Assembly (NCBI GenBank): GCA_018398765.1
Contig: JAHBMJ010002162.1
Location: forward strand, 39,941 to 103,940
Length of the DNA stretch: 64,000 bases
Source of the DNA: Chromera velia
Lineage: Eukaryota > Sar > Chromeraceae
Direction: 5' to 3'
The first letter of the stretch is position 1. The number at the start of each line of letters is the position of its first letter. The notes under the pieces were generated by a model. That model was not told where the DNA came from and ran no database searches. It saw only the letters and a program-made list of their open reading frames with translations. Shown one piece after another: positions 32,567-45,400 of this stretch. The position numbers and the translations under genes are program-made.

Positions 32567-35500
32567 AAAGAAACGTATGAGTAGGAATCTGTGAATCCAG
32601 ATTGCGGACCTGCAGATAGCATCGACATCGTTTAGCTCGGCCGCCACGTGGAGCGCTGTTCTGTTGCTCCCATCGGTTGCATTCGGCTTCACTCCATACG
32701 AAACGAGGAAGTTGATGATGTCGTACTGCCGTGCCCGTGTGGCGATGTGCATCGGTGTGGCTCCAATCTGAAGAGGGTCGACGGCCTTCTTATTTCGATT
32801 GAGGGTCAAAGCGAGACTGCTCACGGTTCTGCAGATCGACACATGAAGCGGAACACGTGTGAAGTGCAAACGAGAATATCGTTTTTTTTCGCGGAATGGA
32901 TGGACGCCTGCGCATAAAACGTTGATGGCATATGTTCGAGTCTTTCGATTTCTAAATCTCTGTGTCACTTTTGAAAGCATGCGCTGACTGTTTGTCTCCC
33001 TGACTCCCCGTCCGGTTGTTCACCCGTCCGCTCATTCTTCTGTCCATTCGTCTATTTCTTCGTCTGTCTGTCTGTCTGTCTGTCTGTGTCTCTGCCTCAA
33101 AGGGGCAAATAGTAATGAAGGGCATAGGTCTGTCGGTCTCTCGTCTGACCTGGTTCCTATCTCGCCCTCCTTTTCCCTCTGCTCCCTCTCCTTTTCCTTC
33201 TGCATTTTGTCTGCCCAATCCGGGAGTTCCTTTCGCTTCCCTAGAGAGGATCCCCTTCTGTAGCAGAGCTTGGCGAGGGAGAGGTTGCCTGTGCGACAGG
33301 CGTACTCCAACAGGGTGTCGTGGGGGGACTGCAGGAAGGGAGAAAGAGAGAGTGCGGAGGGCGGTACTGAGGAAGCATGATCTAAATGCAGAATCCCTTT
33401 GTGTTGTCTGTCCCTTCTTCCTGAGAATGTCCTCACGAGAGGAAGTCTGAAGACCCAGAGAAAGAAAATTTCTGCCTGTCTAAGCAGACTGACACTCAAG
33501 TCTCTGGCGTCGATGTGGGTGTTCTGCAGAAGAGAGTCGAGCGCCGACAGCCGCACGTTCCCTCGCTTTCCTATCACCTCAGAGAGGCGAAAAGTGCTTT
33601 TCAGCTTCGCGTTGAACTGGCCCCTTTTGTCCGACCTGCAGCCGAAAGACAGGGAGGGAAGCAGGGAGACAAAAGAGACCCGATCGAGAGTTTCTACTGG
33701 GCGGAAGGAGCGAACATTGTACGGCTAAACATGAAAGCAAGCAAAGACGAGAGAGACACCATGAGTCAACGGAGACTACTCGAACATACGCAAATTCACT
33801 TGCGGGCAGAGCACATGGAGCCCGGCGGACATACCCATGGAATGTGTCGGTGTTGAATCCAAAGAGGCCACTTTTGGTTTTCTGAGCCCCTGTCTTTGTT
33901 GTTTGGTACAACCGGGCCCCCCCGGCAGCTGCTGCTCCAGAGGCCCCAGGCGGCTCTGGCGGGAGTCCGTATCTCTCTGCGACTGCCCGCACAGCATCCT
34001 CCCTGTCTGCGGGCTGTGCCTTGCTCTCCTCTGTGTGGCCCTGTCCATCTGCCCCCGGTCTGTTGCTCTTCGCTCCCCCCACGTCCTTTGCAGATTCTTC
34101 TGCGTTTTCTCCCGCCCTCTCATGGTCCGCGTCTGCGGTCTCCGGCTCTCCCAGGAAGGATGCGGCGCGACCTCTGGTTGGAAGAAAGCATACAGAAGCA
34201 GAGAGCACATAAATGTACATGTATGCATGCATATAAATACGTGGATGCTCAAGGCTTCATCGACGTCGGCAAACCACTCATTAATTCATCAATTCATGTC
34301 GATCTACACGGTGACTGTTTGATAATACATGCTCTGTGTGAGTCTCTTTTGGAGCGAAGTGCATGCGAATGTAAGGAGAGAGATAGAGATCCTTGCAAAG
34401 GGACAGGCAGTAGAAGAGACGGAAAGGGGCTGAGTCACAGGGAAGTCAGATCGAGATCTTGGCTGCATTAGCGGAAAACATGGCAGAAAGGTCAGAAATG
34501 TGTGCTCATTCTCGCCTCGGGGAGAAGACTGAGGGCCTCAGGACGGTGTGCATGTGTGTATGTCTACGTGCTCATCCAGTGCTCTCCTCGGAAGGATTCC
34601 ATCCATCCATCAGGCATGCATGCAAGGCTTTAATTGAAGTTCTTTTGTGTGGCTTTAGCTCTTCGCTTGAATAAAGGTACAAATAGATGTTAAATTTTTG
34701 TGTGGTCTGACTGACCTGAAGATGAAATCTGCTGTAAGTGCCTTGACGACCCTCTCCCTTCCCTCTGTCATCTCTTGCTCGTTTGTCCCCCCTTCTTTCC
34801 CCGCCTGTTCCTTCGTCTTTTCTTTCTTCGTGGTATCAATAACAGAGAACAGCGCCCGCGCTCTCAAAGGGTCCTCGGCGTACTCGGAGAGTACGATCGT
34901 GGACAGCGCAGTCCTGCACAGAGACCGTGAAAAACCCTTGCTTTCAGCGCACCCATTTGTAGAGAACCAAAAAAACAAAATCGTCATGATGAATTTGTCA
35001 GCTCTGTGAACGGCAGTGCCATTGTGAAAAAGAAGAAATAATGCGGACATAAGAGAAACAGCAGTTCGCTGTGTACATTTATGTTGACTTCTCAAAGCCG
35101 GAAGAGGGGCAGAGATAGACAGGCGAACCTCAATTTTTGGAGTTCCGCTGTGGGAAGCGTCTCAAATGCAGGCTCTTGGGGGTTGAACCCCTCCCCCGTT
35201 GCCCCCCCCGACAGGTGGGTTCCCTTCGAGCGGACAGTCCCGAGAGGCGACGTTCCCCCCCCCTGCATTCCCTTTCGGGGATCGTGCGCTGTGATCTTCT
35301 TGTGCAGTCTGCCTCGAGAGACCAACACCTCCCACACAGACCGAGCTACCCCTCTAAGGCCCTCTAATACTTTAGCTCGGACTTCTCTTTCCTGGACACC
35401 TGGTCTGAGGATGAAAATTCCTGGGGGGTCGTTGGCACTCTCTGCGTCTCTCTCCTCAGGAGGGGGGGGTCTGAATGCACCCAGTGTGGGGTCTCTCTGC

Positions 35501-35802
35501 AGTCGGAGGTCGACTAGAGCGAGGGGGTCAAGCTGTTTGCCTCTCTCGCTCTGTCGCTCCATTACGGCCTCGGCCACCAATGCGACAGCCGAAATCGGAA
35601 GCTGGTTGTCCGCAAGACCCACAAAGGTCAGGTGAGGAGACGACACAACCAGCTGCAAAGAAGAGGAAGATACAGACTATACATAATCTGCAATCTCACT
35701 GTCAGGTCTCATGCGAGATCTTCCCCTCATGGGTACGTACATTGTGGCAGACATAAGAAGAAAAGAAAGAAAGAACGAAAGAACGAAAGAACGAAAGAAC
35801 GA

Positions 35803-35833
<31 letters not shown>

Positions 35834-38258
35834 GCTAGAAAAAAAGGAAAAAAGTCAGGAGCAGGGAATGAAGAATGTATTGGGGACGTCTTATTTGTAT
35901 GTGGGGACGTATATTGGGGACGTATATGATTGGCGTCTTATTTGTCAGTCTATTACTCTCTGTCTCTATTTCCGTTTCATTCTCTGTCTGTCTGGGTCCA
36001 TCTCTTCGTCTTTTTCTTTCTTTCTCTGTTTGTCTCTTCGTCTGTCCCTAAATAAGGAAGGGAGGAAGAAAGAAAGAAAGAAAGGCTAGAAAGAAAGGAA
36101 AAAAGTCAGGAGCAGGGAATGAAGAATGTATTGGGGACGTCTTATTTGTATGTGGGGACGTATATTGGGGACGTATATGATTGGCGTCTTATTTGTCAGT
36201 CTATTACTCTCTGTCTCTATTTCCGTTTCATTCTCTGTCTGTCTGGGTCCATCTCTTCGTCTTTTTCTTTCTTTCTCTGTTTGTCTCTTCGTCTGTCCCT
36301 AAATAAGGAAGGGAGGAAGAAAGAAAGAAAGAAAGAAAGAAAGAGAGAAAGAAAGACCCAAACAGACAGACAGACAAACAGACGGACAGACCTGCAGAAC
36401 GTCCCTGAGTCCCGAGAGGCCCATCCTGTTGGTGGAGAGGTCGAGTGTTGTCAGCATTCTGTTGGCTCTCACCTGGACACATGCGCAACAGATCAAGGAC
36501 ACAAAAACATCAGCTGCTGACCGAGCGATCGAAACTATGACACCAAAAGAGCAGGGGATACGCTGACACGGCAGTGAACATTGGCACACTTCTCCCGACA
36601 AAGGTCTTCCCACGGTTTCTCTCAGTGTCTGCAGGCCCTCTGTATTGGTTCGCATTTTGACGCACGATCTCACGCAAGATCTTTTTGCGTCAGACTGAAC
36701 CGTACACCACAAAAAGGTTTACATTTTCCAAGGGCTCAAGAGAGAGAGAGGAGTGCAGGAGAGCTCAGACATCTATCCGAAGTTTCCCTTCGACAAGCAG
36801 GCTTTGCCTTCTACAAGGAGAAAACAGGAAACAGCCGAGGCTGACCAACAGTCCGACAAGTACACAGACGTACCAACCATTTGGACCATCACACCCACGC
36901 AGTAGTCGTTCAGTCCGGCTCCCGAGAGGTTCACAGACGGGAGAGGCCTTCTCCGTGCAATCTCCTCAAAGGTCATCACAACCTGCGAGGAGGTTCTCAG
37001 CGAAGTGAAGAAGAACCACAAAGGCAGAGAGAGCAGATAAACAGACATATGGATGTATATAAACCAAGAGAGAAGCGTGCAGTAACACCAGCTCGATTGG
37101 TCGGCAGGACAATCGACCGCGTCAGACTGTCAAACACCGTCTGATACTCGCTCAATCGGTCCGACCGAGTGCTCTGACTGGATTCGATCGTGAACCAGCG
37201 TCCAGATAATGCAGCCACTTCCCGCGATCCTTCTCGCCGCGCTGTTCTGTCTCGGCACTTTTGGCCGCACGGCTGATTCCTCCACTCCAAGTTCAGCAGA
37301 ACTGGCTGATCAGAAAAACATCGCAGAGGCGTGTGGCAAGACCGTGGAAATCGCTGGCATCTCCACAGAAGGTAAATTCACTAACGAATATGGCTTGGGA
37401 TCAGGAATCAGAATGAGCGTTAGGATTGCCTTGAAATGGATTGACGACAAACAAAACTCAGGCGTGACCACGATGCTTTCGGTGTCGAAGGCGAGCGTTT
37501 CCATGGTAAGCTTTGGTGTCGAGCAGTTTCATTTCCGCCTCTAGTAAGAAAAATCACGTGTCCCAACTCCTTATCAACGTACAGACAGACTCTTCTTCAT
37601 GCATCTTGACAGATGTCAGGCAGATGAGAGGAGAATGTAAAAGAAAAGGTTGAAATAATTACATACAGGCGGAAGAGAAGGCGAAGGTGTGGAGAGACCG
37701 AGAGGGATTTCAGGAAATATTTCTGCACAAAAGATTCACCCTACCGACCTGCACAGTCGCACTTGCAAGTCCCTCTTCCTCATCGTCTCCCATAAAGGCC
37801 TTGTTCGTGGCAAAAGAGAATGCAGGTTGCGACTTGCTCTTCTGCATGTTTTTCTCCGTTTCTGCCTGCGCAGTCCCGTCCCGGAGTTTCATCATCAGCT
37901 GCTCTTGGTCCATGCTCCTGACCATAGATTCAGAGAGTTTTTTCTCCAAAGTGGCCACCTCGGCACGGAGCCTCTGCAACTGCGCCCTGTCCCCCCCATA
38001 TCCCTGCTGCATTCGAACAACACGTGCTCTCAAAGTGTCCAGCTCTTTCTGTTTCTCGTACAGCGCTGCCTTGATAACTTTACTGTGGTGTCCCTCGCGG
38101 TCAAGTCTCTGCTTCAGGGTCGTGATCTCACTACGCCCCTCCGCGGCCGCCACAGCTTGTTTCTGGGTCTCATGGAGAAGGTTCTGAAGGCGAAAGTTCT
38201 CCTCCTTCAGTCTCTCTACCTCCTGAATATTCGCTCCCCCTTGTGTACCTGCGCTCAT
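31978..38258 (-). CDS. Coiled-coil, leucine-rich-repeat and ankyrin-repeat protein, ten exons, about 853 residues
   Basis: Exons on the minus strand: 38258-37749, 36982-36878, 36472-36392, 35652-35129, 34913-34716, 34173-33835, 33635-33494, 33328-33150, 32828-32610 and 32242-31978 (TGA). All nine junctions agree in phase (0,0,0,2,2,2,0,2,2), which strongly supports one gene. Exon 1 (170 residues) is a coiled coil (VERLKEENFRLQNLLHE, then long heptads). Exons 2-4 carry LRR units of ribonuclease-inhibitor style (PSVNLSGAGLNDYCV; LTTLDLSTNRMGLSGL; FVGLADNQLPISAV). Exons 5-7 are charged and low complexity. Exons 8-10 hold four to five ankyrin repeats (TPMHIATRARQYDIINFLVSYG; TALHVAAEL; TPLHEAAMKGHSEAALLLL). 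The parts suggest a scaffold or flagellar/cytoskeletal adaptor; the function is not known. Confidence 0.88.
32510..32565. repeat. (CA)n(GA)n microsatellite in intron 9
   Basis: A CA run passes into a GA run. It lies in the intron between the exons ending at 32610 and starting at 32242. On the coding strand it gives a TC/GT tract that may serve as an extended polypyrimidine tract. Confidence 0.9.
35760..36360. repeat. 251-base tandem duplication plus (GAAA)n tracts in intron 3
   Basis: Unit 35832-36082 is repeated almost perfectly at 36083-36333 (AGGCTAGAAA...GAAAGAAAGAAAG). It is flanked by (GAAA)n/(GAAC)n tracts. A diverged relative of the same unit (GTCTTATCTGTCAGTCTATT, then AAATAAGGAAGGGAGG) lies at about 54190-54360, so it is a dispersed repeat duplicated in place. 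Confidence 0.9.
37086..37544 (+). pseudogene. Partial copy of the 28.4-kb secreted-protein gene, inside intron 1 of the LRR/ankyrin gene
   Basis: 459 bases match 28282-28739 with about a dozen differences, mostly transitions. The copy includes about 120 bases of upstream sequence, the ATG (37209), signal peptide and all of exon 1 plus the first 40-odd bases of the intron, then stops abruptly. Exons 2-4 are absent. It sits on the opposite strand of the host gene and makes up more than half of the 766-base intron. It keeps the uninterrupted exon 1 frame that the full-length locus has lost. Confidence 0.88.
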
Positions 38259-39473
38259 CCTTCAGTGTTCTTGCCTTCCTCCCAGGATTGACTGCTGAGT
38301 ATGGGCTGGTTTCTGATGGCGAGACGCTGGAAGGTTGAAGCAGAATTTCGTCTCGATGCGACGACCGTCAGAACGTGATCTCGCGTTTCCGGGCCTCCCT
38401 TTCCTCCTCTATCCGTCACCTTCCCTTGCCAAGCTTCGGGACGAAACCCGGTAAAGCAGCTGGCTCAATCACTGGGCAAAGCCTTCCACGTAAGAGCAAG
38501 AACAACCACCTCTGGATGTGAGCTCAATATGCGTGTCTTTTTGTATGCATGCACTGCAGAAGAGAAGGGCGACTGTATATATACTTCAATCTATATATAT
38601 AAATAGATCCATTCTGGAAAACTCGGCTGAGCGGTCTGCTGCAGCAAGCTGTGGAAGGATTGTGACAGGCATGCAGGAAGACCAAAAGTCTCATGAATGC
38701 ATCATTCAATTAATTATTGTACGTATGACAATTAATTATTAATAATTATTTTTTTAAAAAAATCTTTAAGCATGCATGCAAGTCTTAATTGTATCGACGC
38801 ACGCGTCGATCGTGCGAGCAACCTCATGCATTCTGACACTGATGCATGTATCAATTAACGCAGAACAAACCTTTTAAAAGAAAGTGCCCCACAAGCAAGG
38901 CTTTCCGTGGCACCCGCAACATACGATTCGCAGTGCAACACTTCATTGACTATATAGTAACATGCATCATTCAATGTTGCTCACGTGCATTTGCATCGTT
39001 GCAACACTTAATGATCGAGTCAATATACTTATATATATGACCCATTTCTCCTTTCTGTATTCAGAAATCATGTTACCGTACGTACATATAGATGCATACA
39101 GATACGCATTTCTCCGTACGTAATATGTTTATCCGTGAAGTCTGTACATTCACATGAGAGCAGTTGACATTCAACCACTGAATGACTACAGTTCTTGAGT
39201 GGTGAATATCTTCAAACGGTGCTCCGTTGAACGTGCAGCGAAGGTTCATATATACATCGTCCGACTGTCATGAAGTCCCGCTGCAGCAGATTAAATGAGA
39301 GCGTTTTTACGCCATTCGCGCCTACACCTTTTTCGTTGGGATTCAATTGACTGCTGTCCAGAGTTTCTGTCCTTGAGAGCAACTGAGTATACAAGTCATT
39401 CCGGATACCTTGGAGAACAAGCAGGACTTTCGAGCAGACTGATCAGAAGGACACAGATACAGCTGATTCGCCG
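38259..39473. other. Divergent intergenic region
   Basis: Separates the starts of the minus-strand LRR/ankyrin gene and the plus-strand giant RING gene, so it should contain both promoters. TATATATA-type elements lie at 38574-38605, 39027-39037 and 39248-39255. The centre is AT-rich. No exon is seen. Confidence 0.5.
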
Positions 39474-42400
39474 ATGGCTTCTTTCGGTTTGGAAGCCTTC
39501 GTCCGTAGGGAACTCATAATTAAAGGAGGGTCTGGGGTCAGAGGATCTCATGGGAGGCCTCCTTCTTCGAGTCACCGCTCTTTTCTTTTTCCTGCAGCGG
39601 GCAGCTCTTCGCCTCGCCAGCCGGTGAAGAGTCGTCCATCTACCTTTGCTTCAAGAGCTGCACAAGAACGAGACGCAGAAAGAGGTTGTACCCGACCTGT
39701 GACACCTCTCAGAGCAGCAACGGATCAGTTCTGTCGGTTGGTAGCAAAGAAGGAATCCGATCAGGGCAGGCGACCCCTGTCTGCTTCAACCTCTTCACGC
39801 ATCCGTCCAAATGAAGCAATCGTTGCGCCTACTCCGACCGCGCGGCAACAGAAACCAAAATCGTCTACACCAAAAGCAAAAGGCGTTGCACAGCAGCAGC
39901 GCCCCCCGCCCTCCCCGTGCTTCTCCACACTTCGACCGGCAGAAGAGGTGAGTATGACTTCCTTGAAATTCTCCATCGCATGCATGCTTCAGAGGATAGA
40001 CTGAAAGCATTGATAGGATAGACCCCTCGGACAGTCCTGTCCCTTTTCTTTTCCCCCAACTTTGCACAGTCGCTCCAAGCGCAAATCATCCGTTGCACGA
40101 ACAAGAAATGTTCACTTCTCTATCTGCATGTATCCCTTCTCATTCTGCTTGCTTCTTCGTTGACCATCACGCGCCAGCCTCTATCAAATGTGTATGCGTA
40201 CATTTAAACTTCCGTTCCTTTTCTTTTTTCTGTAGACGAAGCCGACACCGGCCGAATTCTTCCGACTGCTTCCCCGCACACCCGTGGACCCTTCCGTGGA
40301 TACTCCTCGAAGGTCCCGTGGAGCGGCAGAGAAAGAGAAGAACACTCTTCGGACCCCGGCAGTTCCCCTGGCATCGTGTCATGCCAGGGCCCTGTCAGGC
40401 TCGTCCCTCAGAGACCCGAAGCCGGGAGGGGACTCTCGGAGAGTGTCTCTGACAGCATTGGCCGAGAACATTACAGAGGAACAACCTCCGTGCCAAAAGT
40501 ATTTCGAGCAGCGGCATATCGGCAGGATTTGTGATTCGATTCCGATCGGTTCGTATGCGGACGGCTGTCCCTCACAAGAGCCTTCCCCGCCCCTTCCTGA
40601 ACGGGGGCCACGTCCTGAGCTTTTTCGCAGACATGCCGCGGCCTCCGTGACAACGGCACCAGCAGAAGACGAAATCGCTGATCGACAGCCCCCCCATCCT
40701 TCCCGGTGTACACACAATGCAAAGACCCCTCAACTCCCCCCTTCCGACCGCCCCCTCTCTGCAGAGGAGGCCGAGCTTTGGGGTTCTCTTCTTCGTCGTT
40801 CGCTTCCAGACAGCTTTCTTCTCCACGTGTGTGGCTTCAAAACAACGTCGGAGACGGCAGGGCAGGAGGCAGTCTCAGGGAGAGGAAAGAGGGGTGAGGA
40901 GATTCAAGAGACAGTGAAGGTGGACAAAGAGGGGCAGAGAAAAAGAGAAGCGAGAGAGGAAGAAGAGGAATTGACAACCCTTCACAGGACAAAGGAGAAA
41001 GTCGCCATGGAAATTCAGAAAGTTCTCTCACTTCGCAGTTTGCAGATCCGAAAGGCTGCGATAACACAAGAAGAAAATGCACCAGAAGGCACAGAGATCC
41101 TCCCTGTAAATGATTCGTTTCTTCCCAATACAACCGCTTGTGCAGATGAGGAGAGAGAGCTGCAGAACGGCTCTTCTGTCCTCACAGGTGTACCTGAAAG
41201 GGAGGCGGAGGCTCTTTCCAAGAAAGAAGACGCTCACCTGCTGAAGACAGCAGCTCCGCCCCCCATTCCAACCGAAGGCCCAAACCTTTCTCCTCCTTCT
41301 CCTCCCGAGGACAGAACTCAATCCACGGGAGAGGGAGGAGAAAATGAGACTGTACTTCTGTGTGCAAAAGCAGACGTGTGGAACAAATCTGACCAGGAGC
41401 AAGAGACACCAGAGCAGTCAACGTCACGTCTGCAGAGGATTCACAATGAATGTGGCGACCTCCTCCCCCGAGATTCCAGCTTGCTGGTGCCAGATCAAAA
41501 AGGCCCCGATATCCCCCAAGTCGAAGAAACAGAAGACGCATCAGAGAATCCTGGTGAAATCTCTGGTCAACAGAAAAGCGAAACTGCCCCTCCGGCATCC
41601 TTGCCAACTGCGTCGTCTCCACAGAGGTTCGAGCACGTAACCGTCAAAGCCCCAAGCTCCCATTCCCAGACACAGACTGATGGAAAGTTGGCAAAGAGGC
41701 CAAGTCGAAAAGCCTCTCCTCGCTCCCCGCATGCACCCTCTCCCTTCCCCTCCCCCCGAAAGAAATCCACTTCCAAGACTGTGCAGAAGAAACCTCCCCA
41801 AAGATCTCCCCGTCTCCGTGTAGGCCTGTCCCCAAGAAACACAGTGGCCCCTTCAAGCAACCCATGGGCTGCATCTGAAGCTCCAAGCTGTGCGCATCAA
41901 CGGGGTGACACCCCCTCAAAGTCCTCCGCCCACCTGACATGGGTGCCTCAACAAAAGAGGGGCAGTCCGAAACGCCGTCGTTCCCCCCCTCTCCTGAAAA
42001 CAGCGCAGGAAGGAACTGTGTCGGAATCTCTAATCGGTCGGGCGAGTCCCATTGGCAAAGCAGTTCAAGAGAGAGCCCCGCGCCCACAGGCAGCCAACTT
42101 TTTGTTGAGTCGCCCCGAGACTGCAACACAGGACAGCGAGTCAAAATTGGGTCTGAGGGGATGGAGGAATTCCGGTCGCAACGGCCTCTCTGTCTCTGCT
42201 ACCGACGCACAGCCGTCAAAGGAAGAGTGGAGCGCAGAGTGTCGCTCTGTTCTGTCGCTCTTTCGGTCCCGTCTCCATGACATCGAGACTGCAGAAGGTG
42301 AAGAGGAAAGCCAGAAAGTAACGAGAGAAAGGGTAGCAGAACCTTGTCTTCGCAATGGAAGAGAAGGAGAGGGAAGGCCAGAACAATTCTGCCAAGAGTC

Positions 42401-45400
42401 CCCCCACTCACCCACTCCCTCACTTCCGGAGGATCGCACCTCCCCCTTCTGTTTCCCCTTCTCTTCCCCCCCCTTCGCAGCTCTCATTCCCAGGCTCTCT
42501 CTTCAAAACCAGATGGCCGACTCAGGCACTACCACGACATCACAAAATCAAAACCGCTCTTTCCAGGACAGAAACAGAAACGGGGTTTCATCTCACTCGT
42601 CTCTGCTGGACCGTCCAATCAAACAGGGAAATCCAAAGCAAACAGAGGCGAAAAAAGGGCCCAAGGAAAAGGAACAAGTCACAGAAACAAAACAAAAAAC
42701 CAAAAAAGGTGCACTAGTCAAAGGATTTGCCTGCCGATCCCCTAGGAGTCTCACGCCCACCGTACCCCCCAAATCCCTCACTCACACACACCCCTTTGTG
42801 TCTGCCACATTATTGCGACCTTCACGATCTGCTCGGCCAGGAACTCCCCAGTCCACTTCAAATTCAGGGGCCCCGGCACATAGTCGTGTTCCCTGGGTTC
42901 CTCAATTTAGGGTCGACTCAGAAATCCAACAGGACGCTGAGCCTGAGGCAGAGGGAGGGGAGACAGGGGAAGACCCACAGGCGCGACCCGAGATGGCCTC
43001 TTCGGTCTCTTTCAAAGCAGAAAGTCCGAAAGATTCTCTTGTAAGACACAATGCACTCGCCCCAAGCGCATCAATCAACCTAGACGCTGTACCTGCCGTC
43101 GCTCCCGACGATCTGGGCAGAGAGGGGGAGCCAAGTACAAACAGGCCCTCTGCTCCCTTGTTTACCTCTCATACGCAACAGGCCGGGGGGCAGGAAGACC
43201 CTTCTGTCCCCCCACCCAGTCAAACCTCGGGCAAAAGTGGCCACCAGTCTCCGCCCTCGTTCATCTCAAATCAAACCACTGCTCCCCCTGCCACGTCAAG
43301 CTCCGCCCCCCCGGCTAGAGCCTTCGCCTCTCTTCTGAGTCGACTCGATAAGAGAGACTTTTTCGATCCTTCTGATACGGCTGCTTCCTTTTTTGAAAAG
43401 CAGATGGCCTCGGAGCCTTCCCCACAAACCCTCTCGGCATTGCTGGCTACCACCGCGCCTCCTCCCCTCCGTTCGCTTTCTGTTCTGCAGAACGCCTGTG
43501 TACAAGAAGAGGGGAACGAGGGAGACGATTTGGGAACGCACGACCTGCCCAGACAGGTGGAAAGAGAAGAAGATGGGGCAGCAGGGGATGCAAACAGAGT
43601 CGCGATGTCTGAGGCAGAGAGAGTAGAAGTGAGGACTGAGAGCAACACGCAGCCTCCCCCCGACCCTTCACATTCCATTCAAGTTTCTCTACAGAGTCCT
43701 CGGACATTCTCAGCTGCGCACTCAGGACGTCCGGTCTCTCTGAGCGCATCTAAGGGGGAAGAGGGGGGAGAAACAGACAACAGTGGGTCTGTAGTGGAGA
43801 AAGAAAATGACGAGGGAGCAGACAAGAAGGAGAACAAGCCAATTTTGAGCCTCTTCGGTCAGTGGAGGGCGGAAAGGAGGGCGAAGGAAAAGAGCCTGAA
43901 GGACAAGGAAAACGAGAGGGAGGCAATGTCCTCCGCAGGTGCTTCCACTGAGGGCCCTCTGGATTCCTCTCTCCCAGCTCCCAGTCAGGCAGACACTAGC
44001 AGTATTCACACAACAACCGAGGGGGTGTGTCGCAGCTCTCAAGAAAAAGATAGAGGCCTTCAGGGTGTGCAAGAAAACCTTTTGCGTCTCCTACAGGACT
44101 CATCTCTCCCGTCTCCTCAAAGGACGGGATCCCCTCGAAGAAGCTTCACTTCCCCCAGGCCCCCTGTGTCACACCGACCCGCAGACCCTCACCCCCCGAG
44201 TGTCCTTCCAACAACACTCCACGTGACGGCGTTTCTCGACCATTCAGATGCCCTTTCTTCGGTCTTGAAGGAGAAGGGCGTAAAGCCCCTCACTTTGCTT
44301 CAATCAGACCATCTGACATCAAGCGTTCTTTCAAAGGGAGAAGTTGCAAAGGAAACGAAACCCCCGCAGTCCGTTGTCCTGCGTACAATTCTGCCTTCCG
44401 GGGTCAGCCCGAAGGAATCAGAGAACGAGAACACAGAGAACGACAACGACGCCCACGTCGAGGCCCTCTTCGCACTCCCACCCTCTGAGCTGCCCACCAC
44501 AGCTTCCGTCGGAGACCCCGCGCATACCGAGCGCGGCAGCGTCCGGGGCACCAGTGTTCCTTTCAACTCCTCTCAAGAGAAACCTGAAAGACCCGCTCTC
44601 ACAGCAAGAGAAGAAGTGCATCCGTCACCCATCTGCTCCTCGTCTCCTGTTCACCCTGCTGACCAGGAAGAACCTTCTGCCCTCTCTGCTCCTGCATCGA
44701 TTCAACCAACTAACCGGAGAGACCCCCGCCCTGTACCAGAACTTCTACGCGACCTGCCCCCCTCGCCCGACCTCCAACAGCAGCAGATCTGTGCAGAGCT
44801 TCCAAGAGGCAGGAAACACATTCAAGACACCAGAGGCCCCATCCGCCCCCCTCCTCCTTCAGTCTCCCTCTCTTTATCAAGCGGTTCCGTCCTCACTCTG
44901 CCGAGTGGATGGCACAGAGTGGGAGGCGAAGCACACGACCCCCTGAATCATGCAGAGGAGACTGACGATCAAAGGGGTGGGGGGGCATCATCGCGAGCCC
45001 CCAAAAGACCAACCAACCGACCCTCATCGGCTCCCTCTGGAAGGAAAGACGCCCGTGCAAACCCCCTCACTCTGCGCCTGCCCCGTCCTGCTCGGTCTCT
45101 TCTTCTCTCCCGTTCCCCCTCTCCCTCCGCCCCCCTCCAAGCGCAAACGCAACGGCACGGGGACCAGACAACCAGCGGCGCCGGGAGGTCTTCACGCCAA
45201 CAAGAGGGGGCCCAGTCTCTCAAAGTCCGTGCCCAACAGATGACTGCTGCCCGGAGGCTCGGGCCTTCATCCCAGAATCACCGTTCAGACTCAGCACCCA
45301 CGGGCAGTGGCCTTTCTTCCCACCCTCCACACATTCCTGGTGCCAGACTTGAGGCTCGAGCACGCGCTCGAAATGCAGCAGCAGCTGACCGCATCACAGC

